DNA of 64,000 nt, taken from contig JAWHQI010000229.1 of assembly GCA_033032865.1 (NCBI GenBank), forward strand, positions 62,001 to 126,000. Reading direction: 5' to 3'. Source of the DNA: Dactylorhiza incarnata. Lineage: Eukaryota; Streptophyta; Magnoliopsida; Asparagales; Orchidaceae. The translations under genes and the position numbers were made by a program. Positions 1 through 10,513 of the stretch are shown piece by piece (position 1 is the stretch's first letter; every line of letters begins with the position of its first letter). The notes beneath the pieces were generated by a model, which did not search any database, was not told the DNA's origin, and saw only the letters and a list, made by a program, of their open reading frames with translations.

Positions 1-438
1 GGCGAGTGGTGGTCGATGACCTCCCCACCCGCCCACTTGGGTCTCGGCGAGTGGGGGTCGATGACCTCCCCACCCGCCCACTTGGGTCTCGGCGAGTGGG
101 GGTCGAGGACCTCCCCACCCGCCCACTTGGGTCTCGGCGAGTGGGGGTCGAGGACCTCCCCACCCGCCCACTTGGGTCTCGGCGAGTGGGGGTCGAGGAC
201 CTCCCCACCCGCCCACTTGGGTCTCGGCGAGTGGGGGTCGATGACCTCCCCACCCGCCCACTTGGGTCTCGGCGAGTGGGGGTTGATGACCTCCCCACCC
301 GCCCACTTGGGTCTCGGCGAGTGGGGGTCGATGACCTCCCCACCCGCCCACTTGGGTCTCGGCGAGTGGGGGTCGAGGACCTCCCCATCCGCCCACTTGG
401 GTCTCGGCGAGTGGGGGTCGAGGACCTCCCCACCCGCC
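1..438. repeat. 45-bp tandem minisatellite, about 9.7 copies
   Basis: A GC-rich unit of 45 bp beginning GGCGAGTGGGGGTCGA repeats head to tail from the window edge to about 438. Copies differ at only a few positions, such as GATGACC versus GAGGACC. Because 45 is a multiple of three, several frames stay open through the array, which makes spurious long reading frames. It abuts the gag start of a minus-strand Tat-type element, so it probably lies in that element's gag or leader. The array runs off the left edge. Confidence 0.95.
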
Positions 439-439
439 A

Positions 440-697
440 ACTCCTGGCACCTCCTCTCTGGCTGGTTGGTCGAGAGGGATCTCACCCTCCTGTCGGGGAG
501 AGACCTCCGAACCACTTCCTCTCCTGCCTTCGCCTGTCGAGGCGAGAGTCACATGTAAGGTCTGCAGGACCTCTTGCCTGAAATTTTCGAACATCTCCAA
601 CATCATCCCCTCTACCGGGGGCTGCGGGTGACCCGGGTCGGAACTTCCTCCACCTCCGCCCATGGAGCTCATCTTGAGGATTTTTTGAATCGGTCAC
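440..697 (-). pseudogene. 5' end of a Tat-lineage gag, partial
   Basis: On the minus strand a short frame (697 to 482) follows a primer-binding site by only a few bases, which is where gag starts in a Ty3/gypsy element. The peptide is rich in Arg, Gly and Pro and shows no recognisable gag core, so the call rests on position. A comparable leader lies next to the PBS of the better preserved Tat element near 8.6 kb. The frame stops at 482, and the rest of the element would lie beyond the left edge of the window. Confidence 0.45.
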
Positions 698-699
698 TC

Positions 700-717
700 T
701 CCACGCTCACCGCACCA
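700..717 (-). other. Primer-binding site complementary to tRNA-Phe
   Basis: The plus strand reads TCCACGCTCACCGCACCA, which is the 3' end of plant tRNA-Phe with its CCA. On the minus strand this is therefore a PBS starting TGGTGCGGTG. It lies four bases from the LTR end (TG at 722-723), as expected. A 21-nt version of the same site is present at 8624-8644. Confidence 0.8.
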
Positions 718-1033
718 TAAATGTTGAAACCGACTACTCGGTCTCTGTGGAGTTCGGGGCCCTCAGCGAGGCTGAGGGGCGACCAACCCTTACTCCCCCC
801 AAGGGAGAGCTCTAGGTTGAAGGTGTTGGAACTAAGAACTGGACCAAGGGCTTAGTGGGGAGGTCCCGCCACATACCCGGAAGTCCCCTTGGAACTTCCC
901 CTCCCAAGCCACTACTAAGCTTGGGCACCACTGGAGCCTCTCCTCACCCCCTAGAGAGACTTGGGGAGGGAGAGGGAGAAGGAGAGAGCTAGCCTAGGAT
1001 GAGAGATCTCTCCAAATGGTGCCCCCTTGGTCC

Positions 1034-1041
1034 TATTTATA
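1034..1041 (-). promoter_or_regulatory. TATA box of the Tat LTR
   Basis: The minus strand reads CCTATAAATAGG across 1032-1043. It lies about 310 bp upstream of the PBS in an LTR, the usual place for an LTR promoter, so transcription would start near 1005 and run toward coordinate 1. Confidence 0.6.
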
Positions 1042-1223
1042 GGATTTTCGGATCTGGGCTGCAAATAGCCTAAACTGGACTGCAGAATACCCAAATTACC
1101 CTCGGATCTGGACTGCGAATAGCCAAAATCGGACTGCAAATAGCCAAATCCCGTTGTTCTGGGATGCTAAACGCAGACCAACCCCCCTCCTTTTCTGGTG
1201 GGTGAGAGGGGTTACCTCTGCTA

Positions 1224-1860
1224 GGGCTGGGCGAGAGCTGGGCTAGCGCCCGGCGGTATCGCTACCGCCGGCGCTAGCGTCTCGCCCCCTACTGCTGGGG
1301 ACGGGGGCGAGAGGAGCTCGCCCCCCTTGCCTTGGGGCTGGGCGAGAGCTGGGCTAGCGCCCGGCGGTATCGCTACCGCCGGCGCTAGCGTCTCGCCCCC
1401 TACTGCTGGGGACGGGGGCGAGAGGAGCTCGCCCCCCTTGCCTTGGGGCTGGGCGAGAGCTGGGCTAGCGCCCGGCGGTATCGCTACCGCCGGCGCTAGC
1501 GTCTCGCCCCCTACTGCTGGGGACGGGGGCGAGAGGAGCTCGCCCCCCTTGCCTTGGGGCTGGGCGAGAACTGGGCTAGCGCCCGACGGTATCGCTACCG
1601 CCGGCGCTAGCGTCTCGCCCCCCTACTGCTGGGGACGGGGGCGAGAGGAGCTCGCCCCCCTTGCCTTGGGGCTGGGCGAGAACTGGGCTAGCGCCCGGCG
1701 GTATCGCTACCGCCGGCGCTAGCGTCTCGCCCCCCTACTGCTGGGGACGGGGGCGAGAGGAGCTCGCCCCCCTTGCCTTGGGGCTGGGCGAGAACTGGGC
1801 TAGCGCCCGGCGGTATCGCTACCGCCGGCGCTAGCGTCTCGCCCCCCTGCTGCTGGGGGC
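1224..1860. repeat. 111-bp tandem repeat with a hairpin in each unit, about 5.7 copies
   Basis: Units start at 1224, 1335, 1446 and 1557. Later copies carry one extra C in a C-run and are 112 bp. Each unit holds an inverted repeat with arms GCTAGCGCC(C)GGCGGTA and TACCGCCGGCGCTAGC around a TCGC loop, so every unit could form a stable GC-rich hairpin. Because 111 is a multiple of three, the array gives a false open frame. It lies upstream of the TATA box of the surrounding LTR. Confidence 0.95.
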
Positions 1861-1904
1861 GCCGGGGGCGTCCTCTCGCCCTCCTCTCTCCCTGCTTAGG
1901 TTTA

Positions 1905-3117
1905 TCTTGAAGAATGATGTTCGAAAATACTTTCTGTGCTTCGAGAACCTACTCGGCGAATACAGGGTTGTACAGGGACCATCTTTAATACATTTTAAAT
2001 TTGGACTATTCCTAACAAGATTTTTAGAGAAAAGTCTATACATTGTCTTGTAGTTAATATGAGCAAGTCTCTTGTGCCATTGAACACAAAGAGACTCATT
2101 CTCATTAACTACAAGACAAACAGAAGTAAAAGAATTGCTGCAAATGAAATCTAAACAATAAACATTTCCACTCCTAGTGCCTGAGAGAATAGTCTCTAAG
2201 TCATTTGGCTTTTGATCAAGCACTTGTTATTGTGAAATTCAATGACATAGCCTAAGTCACATAGTTGACTTATGCTTACTAGGTTGTGTTGCAACCCTTC
2301 AACATAAGCTACCCTTGTGATTGTAACTATGCCATTGGAGATCATATCATAGCCTTTGGTGACTCCTGTTTCACCTCCCCCAAATATAACTTTGGGTCCA
2401 TTCTTCACTGGCTTGTAATCCTGTAGAAGACTCCTAGTTCCTGTCATGTGCCTTGAGCACCCACTGTCCAAGTACCATATTTGGTTGAGACTGGTACTTG
2501 AACTACCCTGCAAAGAAAGATTTAGTTATCCTTAGGATCCCAAAAAGCTTTGGGTCCTGGTGCCTGTTAGTTTGATGAGATACTCTCACACTAGCTACAC
2601 TCCTAGCATGAAAGCTCTTCTTTGCATTAGGTAAATTGGGATTGTACCAACAATCTATGGCAAAGTGTCCCACCTTGCCACAACACCAACAATCATGAAT
2701 ATTGTATCTCCTTTTCTGAATATTTTTCTGAATTGGTACAACACTGTGCACATGTTCAGCAGAAGAGACTGCAGCATTCTTCCTGTTTCTTTCAACAACA
2801 ATCTGACTGAAGGATAATCTGTGGACAGTCTTGCTGCTCTTTGTCCTGATGGCCTCAGCTTGCTTTGGCTTGACAGCCATACAAGATCTGATGGAATCAG
2901 ACACTGGGCAACATGCCTTGTCAACAGATTTGACAGCAGTCTTGCTTTTTGCTGAAGCTGATTTGGAAGTGCTTGTTTCCTTGTTCTTGACTGGAGGTGC
3001 TGAGACACCAAACACAAATGGTCCAGATTGGGCCATTTGTATTTCCTCATGAGGAGCTTTAGGGTTTAGTCGCCGGTCCTCTTTTTCTTTTTTGACAGCA
3101 TGAAAGATGTACAACAT
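1905..3117 (-). pseudogene. Ty1/copia gag-protease-preintegrase fragment
   Basis: Read from 3117 downward, the minus strand carries a Ser/Lys-rich gag tail with a CCHC zinc knuckle (CWCCGKVGHFAIDC, about 2640-2690). It continues with an aspartic protease of copia type (WYLDSGCSRHMTG, 2430-2480) and a GAG-preintegrase segment (WHKRLAHINYKTM, about 2050-2095). The frame shifts near 2510 and again near 2220. Integrase, RT and both LTRs are missing, and the fragment ends abruptly at about 1905 against GC-rich Tat LTR sequence. It is a dead, truncated copy wedged between Tat LTR sequence and the Tat body. Confidence 0.85.
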
Positions 3118-3402
3118 TTTTTGAATATTTAACTCAAGACCTTATGAAAGAAATGAATACGAAAAATTTTTGGCTCGCCCTTTTTTTTATCGTTCTTGCT
3201 TCTATGTTTCTATGCCGAGCAGACCTTTAGGCTTGCGACGAGGTTGAGTGCTCGCTAGGCTCATAGGCTCGAGGCGAGATTGAGTGCTCTCCGCTACGCT
3301 TGGTGCGATCTTTGAGAGGTACTCGAGGCGATCGACGATCATACCTTACTCGCACCTGCGTGCTCGCACTGTAGATGCTCGCACATGTGATACTCGCCGA
3401 CC

Positions 3403-4184
3403 TCAAAAGTCGATGGCCGATCTTCCTGCCGCGTCCACCTTCTTCAGGACTAGATCACCTGCTTGGAAATGCTTGAGGCGAACGTGCTTGTCGAAGTGTT
3501 TTACCATTCGACGCTTGATCTCCTCCTGCCGAGTTGAGGTTAAATCTCGGAGTTCTTCAATGTAGTCGAGGGATAACTTCTGAGCTTCCTCATTCTCCAG
3601 CCGCCATTCTTCGTCCCCGTCTTCAGCTGCGATCACCCTCAGACTTCTGACCTCGAACTCTACTGGAATGAGAGCTTCGGACCCGTGAGAGAGTTTGAAC
3701 GGGGTTTCCCCTGTGGCTGAGCTAGGAGTGGTTCTCAAAGCCCACAACACTGAGGGGAGCTGCTACGCCCAATTACCTCTTAGGTTTTCAACTTTCTTCT
3801 TCAGCAGGTTGATGATCAGCTTGTTGGCGGCCTCCACTTGTCCATTGCTCCTTGGGTGATGTACTGACGCGAACCGGAGATCAGTTCCGAGCTGCCTGCA
3901 AAAATCTTCCAGCTCCAAGCTGGCGAATTGAGGACCGTTGTCGGTGACGATGGCGAGGGGGATCCCGAATCTGCAGACGATCTCTCCCCAGATGAATTTC
4001 TCACAACTTGAGAGGTGGTCTTGGCTAGAGCTTTGGCCTCGATCCACTTGGAGAAATAGTCGATCATGATGAGAACGAACTTCCTCTGGCCACTAGCTGA
4101 AGGAAAGGGACCTATCAAATCCATTCCCCAGATAGCGAACGACCACGGGGCGGTGATCGAGCGAAGTTGCTGGGATGGCTGCAA
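3403..4184 (-). pseudogene. Tat integrase, frameshifted
   Basis: This is the integrase core that would insert the cDNA. The minus strand reads WGMDLIGPFP (near 4130), which supplies the first catalytic Asp. After a frameshift near 4030 it reads FGIPLAIVTDNGPQFAS (second Asp, near 3950) and HHPRSNGQVEAANK (catalytic Glu, near 3850). A stop lies near 3760. The following segment, ALRTTPSSATGETPFKL, is the conserved end of the core. The C-terminal part (LVLKKV) is then lost near 3400. DDE spacing and order are typical, but the gene cannot yield one protein. Confidence 0.85.
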
Positions 4185-4283
4185 CTGAAGGGTGGCAAAT
4201 AGCTGGCACTTCTGGCACTTTTTTGAGAAAATCTCCGCATCCCTACGGATAGTAGGCCAGAAGTAACCATGCCTTAGGATTCT

Positions 4284-6385
4284 CTACTCTAAAGTGCGAG
4301 TCCCAGAATGACTTCCACACTCTCCCGAGTGGATCTCTTCCAACACTCGAGGTACTTCGTCTTCAGAGACACATCTAGCCAGAGGGTCCGAGATGGTCTT
4401 ATGATATAACTCTCTGTCCTGCAGTAAGTAATACGCTGCCTTGTATCGAAACTTCCTCTGGTCCCCTCCGTCCGCCGGGAGCTGTCCAGTAGATAGAAAT
4501 GCTGCGAATGGATCCATCCATGAGGGGCGCTGCTCGATCTCCATCATCTCCCCTTCTTCGATGGATGGTCGGAACAATTCAGTGACAATCCCTCCAGTCC
4601 TTGGCCCATACTTGGCCAAACGATCCGCTGCCGAGTTCTCCTCTCTCGGTACATGCTCGACGAAGAAGGATTGAAAGCCTCCAATCAATCTTTCTACTTT
4701 GACAAGATATTTCTGCAGGATGGTGTCGCGCACTTCGAACTCTCCCCGAATCTGCGACGTGACCACCATTGAGTCGGTGAAGGCTCTGATGTCTTGAGTA
4801 CCTAGCTCCTGTGCGAGACGCGGACCTGTTATTATGGCCTAGTACTCTGCTTGATTATTCGTGACGGGGAAGAGGATCTCGACTGCTTGCTCGATCCTAG
4901 TTCCTTGTGGGCTGACAAGCGCGATGCCTACTCCCACAGAGCTCTTGCCCGAAGCTCCGTCCACGAAAATCTTCCAAGGAATGGGAGTGGAAGCCTCCTC
5001 TCTCGGCTCTGCTTCCACCGAGAAGTCGGCTAAGAAATCTGCTACCGCCTGAGCTTTGATCGCCACCCGAGGCGAGAAGGAAATGTCGAACTCACTGAGT
5101 TCTATTGACCATTTCGCCAGCCTTCCTGAATTCTCCACCCCTTCCAGGATACTTCGGAGAGGATGGTCAGTCACGACCCGGATGGAGTGAGCTTGAAAAT
5201 AAGGTTGGAGCTTCCGCGCCGACACCACCAAGGCGAAGACAAGCTTCTCCAGGATTGGATACTTCAACTTCGCCTTCTTGAGCACCTGGCTAACATAATA
5301 GATGGGGAGCTGCTTCTTTCCTTCTTCTCGGACCAGCATCGAACTCACTGCTTCCACTCCTACTCCCAAGTAGATGAGCAGGTTTTCGCCTTCTTTCGGG
5401 CTCTGAAGGAGAGGTGTCTGAGTCAACTGCTCCTTCAGCCTACCGAACGCCTTCTCACATTCGTCGGACCAAGCAAAGTCCTCGCTCTTCCTAAGCGTCT
5501 TGAAGAATGGGGAACACTTCTCCCCTGCCTTGGACAGAAAGCGGCTAAGACCCGCAAACCTTCCTGTTAGCCTTTGAACTTCTTTTATCGTCTTCGGCGA
5601 GGTCATCTCTAGGATTGCCCTAACCTTGTCAGGGTTCGACTCCACCCCTTCTGGGGTGATGAGATGCCCCAGAAACTTTCCCCTTCCGGCTCCGAACACA
5701 CACTTTGTCGGGTTGAGCCTCATCTTGAACTTCCTTAGTGTCGCGAAGGTCTCCACCAGATCAGCTACATGCTCCTGCACGCTCTTGCTTTTGACCAAGA
5801 GGTCGTCCACATACACCTCCAGATTCCTCCCCTTCTGCTCTTTGAAGACATGGTCCATCATCCGCTGGTAAGTCGCATATGCGTTCTTTAGCCCGAAGGG
5901 CATCATCTTGTTGCTGTAGCAGCCATCACCAGTGATAAAGGAAACATCGCGACAATCGGGGGGATACATTCGGATCTGGTGGTATCCTGAAAACGCATCA
6001 AGAAAGCTCATCACAAAAAACAGACGGCTGAATCAACCAGCGCGTCGATTCGAGACAAGGGATAACAATCCTTCGGGCAGCTTTTATTCATTAAAGAAAA
6101 ATCTACACACATACGTCAGCTGCCCCCAGCCTTTTTCACCATTACAACATTCGAGACCCAGCCTGGGTACTGGATCTCCGACACAAAGCCTGCATCCATT
6201 AGCTTCTTTACTTCCTCGCGGATAGGAACGACTAACATGATGACACTTGACCTCTTCTTCTGGCGGACGGGTCTGACCGCGGGGTCGAGATTGAGGCGGT
6301 GGCAGACAACCTCAGGGTCGATCCCGGGCATCTCAGCAGCACTCCAGGCGAAGATGTCGACGTTCTCTTGCAGATACGTCGCCAT
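4284..6385 (-). pseudogene. Tat reverse transcriptase and two RNase H domains
   Basis: The RT starts near 6385 and has a stop near 6115. The long open part (6014-4839, 391 residues) begins inside RT motif A (LDAFSGYHQIRM). The catalytic YVDD sits at residues 68-71. A first RNase H follows (YYVSQVLKKAK, then VTDHPL). After a linker comes a second, archaeal-type RNase H beginning KIFVDGASG near 5010. It ends with SAADRLAK near 4620, past a stop at about 4838. The tail before 4284 (GECGSHSGTRTLE) starts the integrase zinc-binding domain. Dual RNase H is the hallmark of the Tat lineage. Confidence 0.9.
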
Positions 6386-6427
6386 CTCCGTCTTCTCGCT
6401 GACCTTCAGCGATCCTCCGATCTTCAG

Positions 6428-7021
6428 CTACCCAGGTACTCCTGCCCTGGAGAGTACCTCAATTTCTTCAATCTCTTCAGATGATTCCAGCCTGGCCGTG
6501 CCTCCCAGCACTCTTTCAAACTCCTCCGCGTCAGCCATCCAGCTGATGGTGCTAACCGCGCTGAGATAGCACTCGCGGGCGACTCTTGGATCTCTCCTGA
6601 TCCTCACCTGGACGTCCCCCTGACAGCACTTGAGGCACTGATGGTAGGAAAACGAAACGGCTTTGAAGGTGTTGAGAAGTGGCTTTCCGAAGATGGCCTT
6701 GTAGCAACTCGGTGCGTCGATGATGACGAAACAGCAGTTGAGGGAGGTGCCACCGAGTGTTACAAGGAGATCTACTCCTCTTTCCACCTCCTTCTTCTCT
6801 CCTGAGAAGCCAAAGAAGGGACCATCTGGCGCTCGGACTCTTTCTGCTCCGACGATCAGCCCGTCGAACGTCTCCTTGAAGACGGCGTTCACGGAGCTAC
6901 CGTTATCGATCAGAATCCGATCAACGGTAAAGTCTTCCACGACTGCTTGGATCACGAGGGCATCATGGAAGGGATTCTCATTCCCTAACATGTCCTCATC
7001 GGAGTAGGTGATTTCCTCCAA
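6428..7021 (-). pseudogene. Tat aspartic protease
   Basis: A 197-residue frame holds the retropepsin active-site motif ILIDNGSSVN (near 6905), with Asn where many elements have Thr or Ser. Flap and C-terminal features follow: FGFSGEKKEVE, then a hydrophobic strand, then APSCYKAIFGKPLLN. It would cut the Gag-Pol polyprotein. It overlaps the end of the gag frame by about 35 bp in another frame. The same protein is recognisable at 53274-53993 on the plus strand, which confirms the family. Confidence 0.85.
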
Positions 7022-8405
7022 CTGGGGCGGTGCTTGCGAGGTCGAAGCGACACTCCTTCGGTAGATTTGATGGAGGCTGCCCTTGCGGGAGGCCCCAACC
7101 CTGCTCCCCCGTGGATCACCCCTACTCCTCCTCTGCCTCCTTGGGCGAGGTCTCCTCGTCCTCCATGGTCGACTCGGTTTTCATTTCTCCTTTGAGCGAC
7201 GGCTTGTACGACCGGCAGCTCGACATGGGTTTCAATCCTCCGCTGCTCTCCTCCCGCTGCCAACCTTCTCCGGGCTTCCCAAAAATCCGGGCAAGCCATC
7301 GTCCCATGCCCCTCTACCTGATGGAGATCACAATTGAGGGGGATCTCCTCCGCCGGCGGCCTCCTCTCCCGGTTCTTTCGACCTTGCCGGTTGCCGCGCC
7401 GGGCAACCGCCATCGCTTCCTCCCTTCTCCTCTCCTGACGCCTCGCTGGCTGGTCGAAGCGTCTTCTCTCCGGGGATCTCCTCTCCCGATCCCGACGCTG
7501 AGGTCCTCTTGCCGACCTCCAAGGTGGCCGGTTGGCGGGAACTTGATTGCGTCTTTCCTTCTCCTGACGCTCTGGAGCTACGATGAGTCTCCTCTCATCG
7601 TTTCTTCTAGTCTCCTCCTTCTTGGGCTCCTCCCTCTTCCTTTCTTCCCTTCTCCTCCCCACTGGCTTCCGCTTCTCTGCCCTCCTGGGCTCTTCCTTCT
7701 TCTTCCTCTCGGGGGTCTTCTCTTCTTCCTCATCTTCTCTGGTCACTCGGGTGAGCCTGGCTAGGAAGCCGCGGTTGGAAGCCTCACCCTGGACGAACTT
7801 GAAGAGACCTTCGCGAAGGCCGAATGTTAAGGCTAGCTGCAAGGTGGGACCATCCACCTCCTGGATGTCCAACACCTCCTCCTGGAAACGATCGATATAA
7901 TGCCCCTACGTCTTCATCTTCTTGGCCGTGGCGAACCGCATGGTCAGCCCCCGGCACAAGTCCTTGAAGCAGTAGATCGAACCTGCTGGCAACTGGTGGA
8001 ACCAGTCCCTGGCCTTCCCCCGGAAGGTGATAGCGAAGAGCCTACACTTGAAGGCATCAGACATGGTTCGGATGGAGGCTACATCCTCGAACCATTGGAT
8101 GTGTCGGATAGGGTTATCCCTCCCTGAGTAGTAACTCATCACGGGATCTCTGAACCCCTCCGGCACCGGCGCAGCAATGATCTCCTCACAGAATGGGCTC
8201 CTCCCACCAAACTGGCGACGATCCTCTGCTTGGCGAGTATCTCCTCCATACTCGCTGAATTGGCGAGTACCGAAGTACCTCTCCTGCTCCTCCTCGAGGA
8301 ATCAGATTCCGCCTGTTCCTTGCGAGACCTGTGGGTAGAACTGCGACCTCCTTGGCCGCTCCAGCTCCTCCGCATGCTCCTTCCCTGCTCGCCGAGGGGG
8401 AACAC
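6985..8405 (-). pseudogene. Tat gag (capsid and nucleocapsid), three broken frames
   Basis: The N-terminal frame (8405-8139) is Arg/Ser-rich. The middle frame (8166-7906) holds the capsid core, including IQWFEDVASI and the conserved ARDWFHQLPAGSI. The last frame (7875-6985, 296 residues) continues with LDIQEVDGPTLQLALTFGLREG. It then has a highly charged Arg/Glu/Lys stretch and a CCHC-like knuckle, CDLHQVEGHGTMAC, near 7320. A stop separates the second and third frames near 7905. The protein would package the RNA. The matching gag at 52.3-53.0 kb aligns through the WFHQLP segment. Confidence 0.85.
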
Positions 8406-8623
8406 TTTCTTCAGTCAGAATCGGACGATGAGGCGAGGTCGCCGTTCCTTCCGCGCGAGGTTGGAAAGCTGCTCGCATGGTCCCCTCTATTCGCCGCGCG
8501 AATTCCTCAAATACCGCCAACGTCACGAACTCGCCGCCGCCGGCCGAGTTCCCGACTACCTCTGCATGGTCGCCGCCAACTACAACCATCTCGCCTTTCC
8601 ACCAAACTTTCTCCCTCTGGCTA

Positions 8624-8644
8624 CGATCCACGCTCACCGCACCA
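8624..8644 (-). other. tRNA-Phe primer-binding site of the Tat element
   Basis: Plus-strand bases 8624-8644 match the last 21 nt of plant tRNA-Phe (CGATCCACGCTCACCGCACCA). The PBS on the minus strand therefore starts TGGTGCGG, three bases from the LTR end (TG at 8648). This fixes the element's orientation as minus. Confidence 0.85.
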
Positions 8645-8647
8645 AAG

Positions 8648-8915
8648 TGTTGAAGCCAGGAAAATCCTAGCTCCAAAATTCGGATCAATGCAGCCGGAGG
8701 CTACTCGCCCAGCAGTCCAACGAGAAGGCCTGACTGGCAACGACGAAGAGGGCTCGGACAAAGAACAACAGGACCCAAAGCGCTACGGCAGAGAGGTCCC
8801 ACCACGTACCCAGAAGCTCAGAAAAGACTTTCCCTCCAAAACCAAATATGTCCGAGCAGGGTACGAGGAAGGCACCGACTTGGCTAGTACCGGGAGTAAC
8901 AGCCAAGGATGACGG
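8648..8915 (-). mobile_element. Truncated 5' LTR of the Tat element
   Basis: Begins TGTTGAAGCC (the complement of an LTR end in CA) beside the PBS. A block near 8792-8815 resembles the matching region of the LTR at 722. Similarity fades after about 8915, before any TATA box, so most of the U3 region is missing or unrecognisable. Confidence 0.6.
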
Positions 8916-10513
8916 GTCCAAGAATTGATCTTTGGACAACTCTTGACACATGTCCGTTAGAGTTGTCCAAAGCTCCTGCACATAATTGATAGAAGACATG
9001 GTGTGATCTTTCCTCTACAGATCTTTGGACAACTCTTGACTGTTCATGAAGACAGTTTCCTTATTTTTTTTTGTATGAACACATGACATATATATATATA
9101 TATATCAAAAGGAACATGTCATCTTTTACTTTATCAACAAAAGGGTAGTTTAGTACATTTTTTTTAAATATGGCTTTCATATACAAAATGATAGATTACC
9201 CCCAAAAATTATCAATACGACATATTGATATCTTTATACAAAATGATATATTACTACAAAAAAGTATAAATATGGCTTACATGAATTTGATCTCAAAATA
9301 TTATATCATCCATGATTCATCTCGTATCCAAGCATAATCTGCATTGCAAATTTTCTAGGTTAGGCCAATTAAAATTTTATGTAGATGAATGAAATGTTAT
9401 TTGGACATCATTCTTACCCAAAATAGATTCATTGCTCGCTTGATTTACATCCATTTGAACATCAATTGTATTATCAATACCTTGATTAGAATGCAACTAC
9501 ACATACCAAAAAGAATAACAATTGACGAGAATGTGACACTATAACATTCAAAAATCAGAACATTCACAAATCAAGAGATTAAAATAAATTGGAATAGTAG
9601 AGTACCTGCTGACTTTGGACATCCATGGATATCAAGGTTCAGATAAGCATTGGAGAATGCAAAAGTACGTCAATGCCCTAATTAAATTAACTGGCCATTC
9701 AAATAAGCATATTAGAATAAACATGCATCATAATGCAAAACAAAATAAACGATGCAATCTATAAACAATTTTTATGGTCAAAAGCTCAGAACTATAAATG
9801 ATGTCCAACCTAAGTCTTACGTAAAAACTACATATATTTTTTCATGATATTAGCATGTAGCATAATAATTCCAAGGCAACAGGCCTTTTCAAACACTGAC
9901 CTTTAACTCTAAAAGTTGTATCCTCACATTCACATATAACTCTTATATAATAGATAGAGATATTTTAATGTATCACTCTACGAAACACCTTAGAAAAGAA
10001 ATAATAAAACATGTATGAACATTCTCATGTCGGATGGAAGAATTTGCAAGAGGGGCAAGAAATCACCAGGAACTTGCACAGGCAAGTCATGGAAAGCTGC
10101 GGCGATGTCGGCGAGTTGCAGAAGCCCTCAATGGAAGACCTAGATGGGAGCCCTCGATGGAACCCTCGATTGCAGAATTTGTGGCACTTCTGCACGTGAA
10201 ATGAAAATGAACCGTGCAATTAATATAGTTTGTATATGAATATATAATTAATTAATTATATATAATAACATAATTATATGTAATGTATAAATATATATAT
10301 CTAATTTTATTTAACTATTTAATTTTACTGTTCGCGACCTATTCGCTAATCATTCGACCAGAAATACAAATATTCGGATTCAGATCCGAAAACTATTCAA
10401 ATCCGAATTTGGATTCGAATTCGAAAAATACGAATTTTAATCGAATTTTCACGAATCGAATCCCGAATTATTCACGAACAATACTATTTGTGAACAGGCC
10501 TACTCGCACCCAC
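8916..10513. other. AT-rich non-coding stretch
   Basis: No gene is recognisable here. A 21-bp direct repeat (GATCTTTGGACAACTCTTGAC) occurs near 8930 and again near 9020. A short (TA)n run lies near 9088-9106. The segment 10325-10500 is dense in degenerate CGAAT/ATTCG words and ends TGAACAGGCCTA, a pattern often seen inside hAT-type miniature elements, but I found no matching left end or target duplication. A 62-codon frame at 10011-10199 has no recognisable content. Confidence 0.5.

Larger units (their letters stand above)
722..1860 (-). mobile_element. Tat-lineage LTR, minus orientation, with internal minisatellite
   Basis: The lower boundary is set by the TG at 722-723, next to the PBS. 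A block near 865-890 resembles AGGTCCCACCACGTACCC in the LTR at 8648-8915, at a similar distance from the PBS, so the two are diverged relatives. A TATA box lies on the minus strand at 1034-1041. Upstream of it (higher coordinates) is the 111-bp repeat array. The upper LTR end is not defined, because a copia fragment joins at about 1900. Confidence 0.65.
3150..8915 (-). mobile_element. Degenerate Tat-lineage Ty3/gypsy element
   Basis: Order on the minus strand: LTR remnant (8915-8648), tRNA-Phe PBS (8644-8624), gag, protease, RT, RNase H, a second RNase H, integrase, then a 3' tail that fades near 3150. The gypsy gene order and the extra RNase H place it in the Tat lineage. Stops and frameshifts break gag, RT and integrase. 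No 3' LTR directly follows; copia and LTR fragments lie beyond. Confidence 0.85.

Noticed and set aside
6..581. Long open frames through the 45-bp array
   Set aside because: Open only because 45 is divisible by three. Multiple frames are open at once, and the peptide is a pure repeat with no start context.
1327..1722. 131-codon frame through the 111-bp array
   Set aside because: Repeat-driven frame (111 is divisible by three) in an LTR promoter region.
7030..7764. 244-codon plus-strand frame
   Set aside because: Complementary-strand shadow of the Arg/Glu-rich Tat gag, whose motifs are on the minus strand.
8624..8644. Possible tRNA-Phe gene fragment
   Set aside because: Only the 3' 21 nt are present, next to an LTR end and gag, so it is a primer-binding site.
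10325..10500. CGAAT-rich segment as a complete hAT element
   Set aside because: A plausible right end (TGAACAGGCCTA) exists, but no matching left terminus or 8-bp duplication was found.
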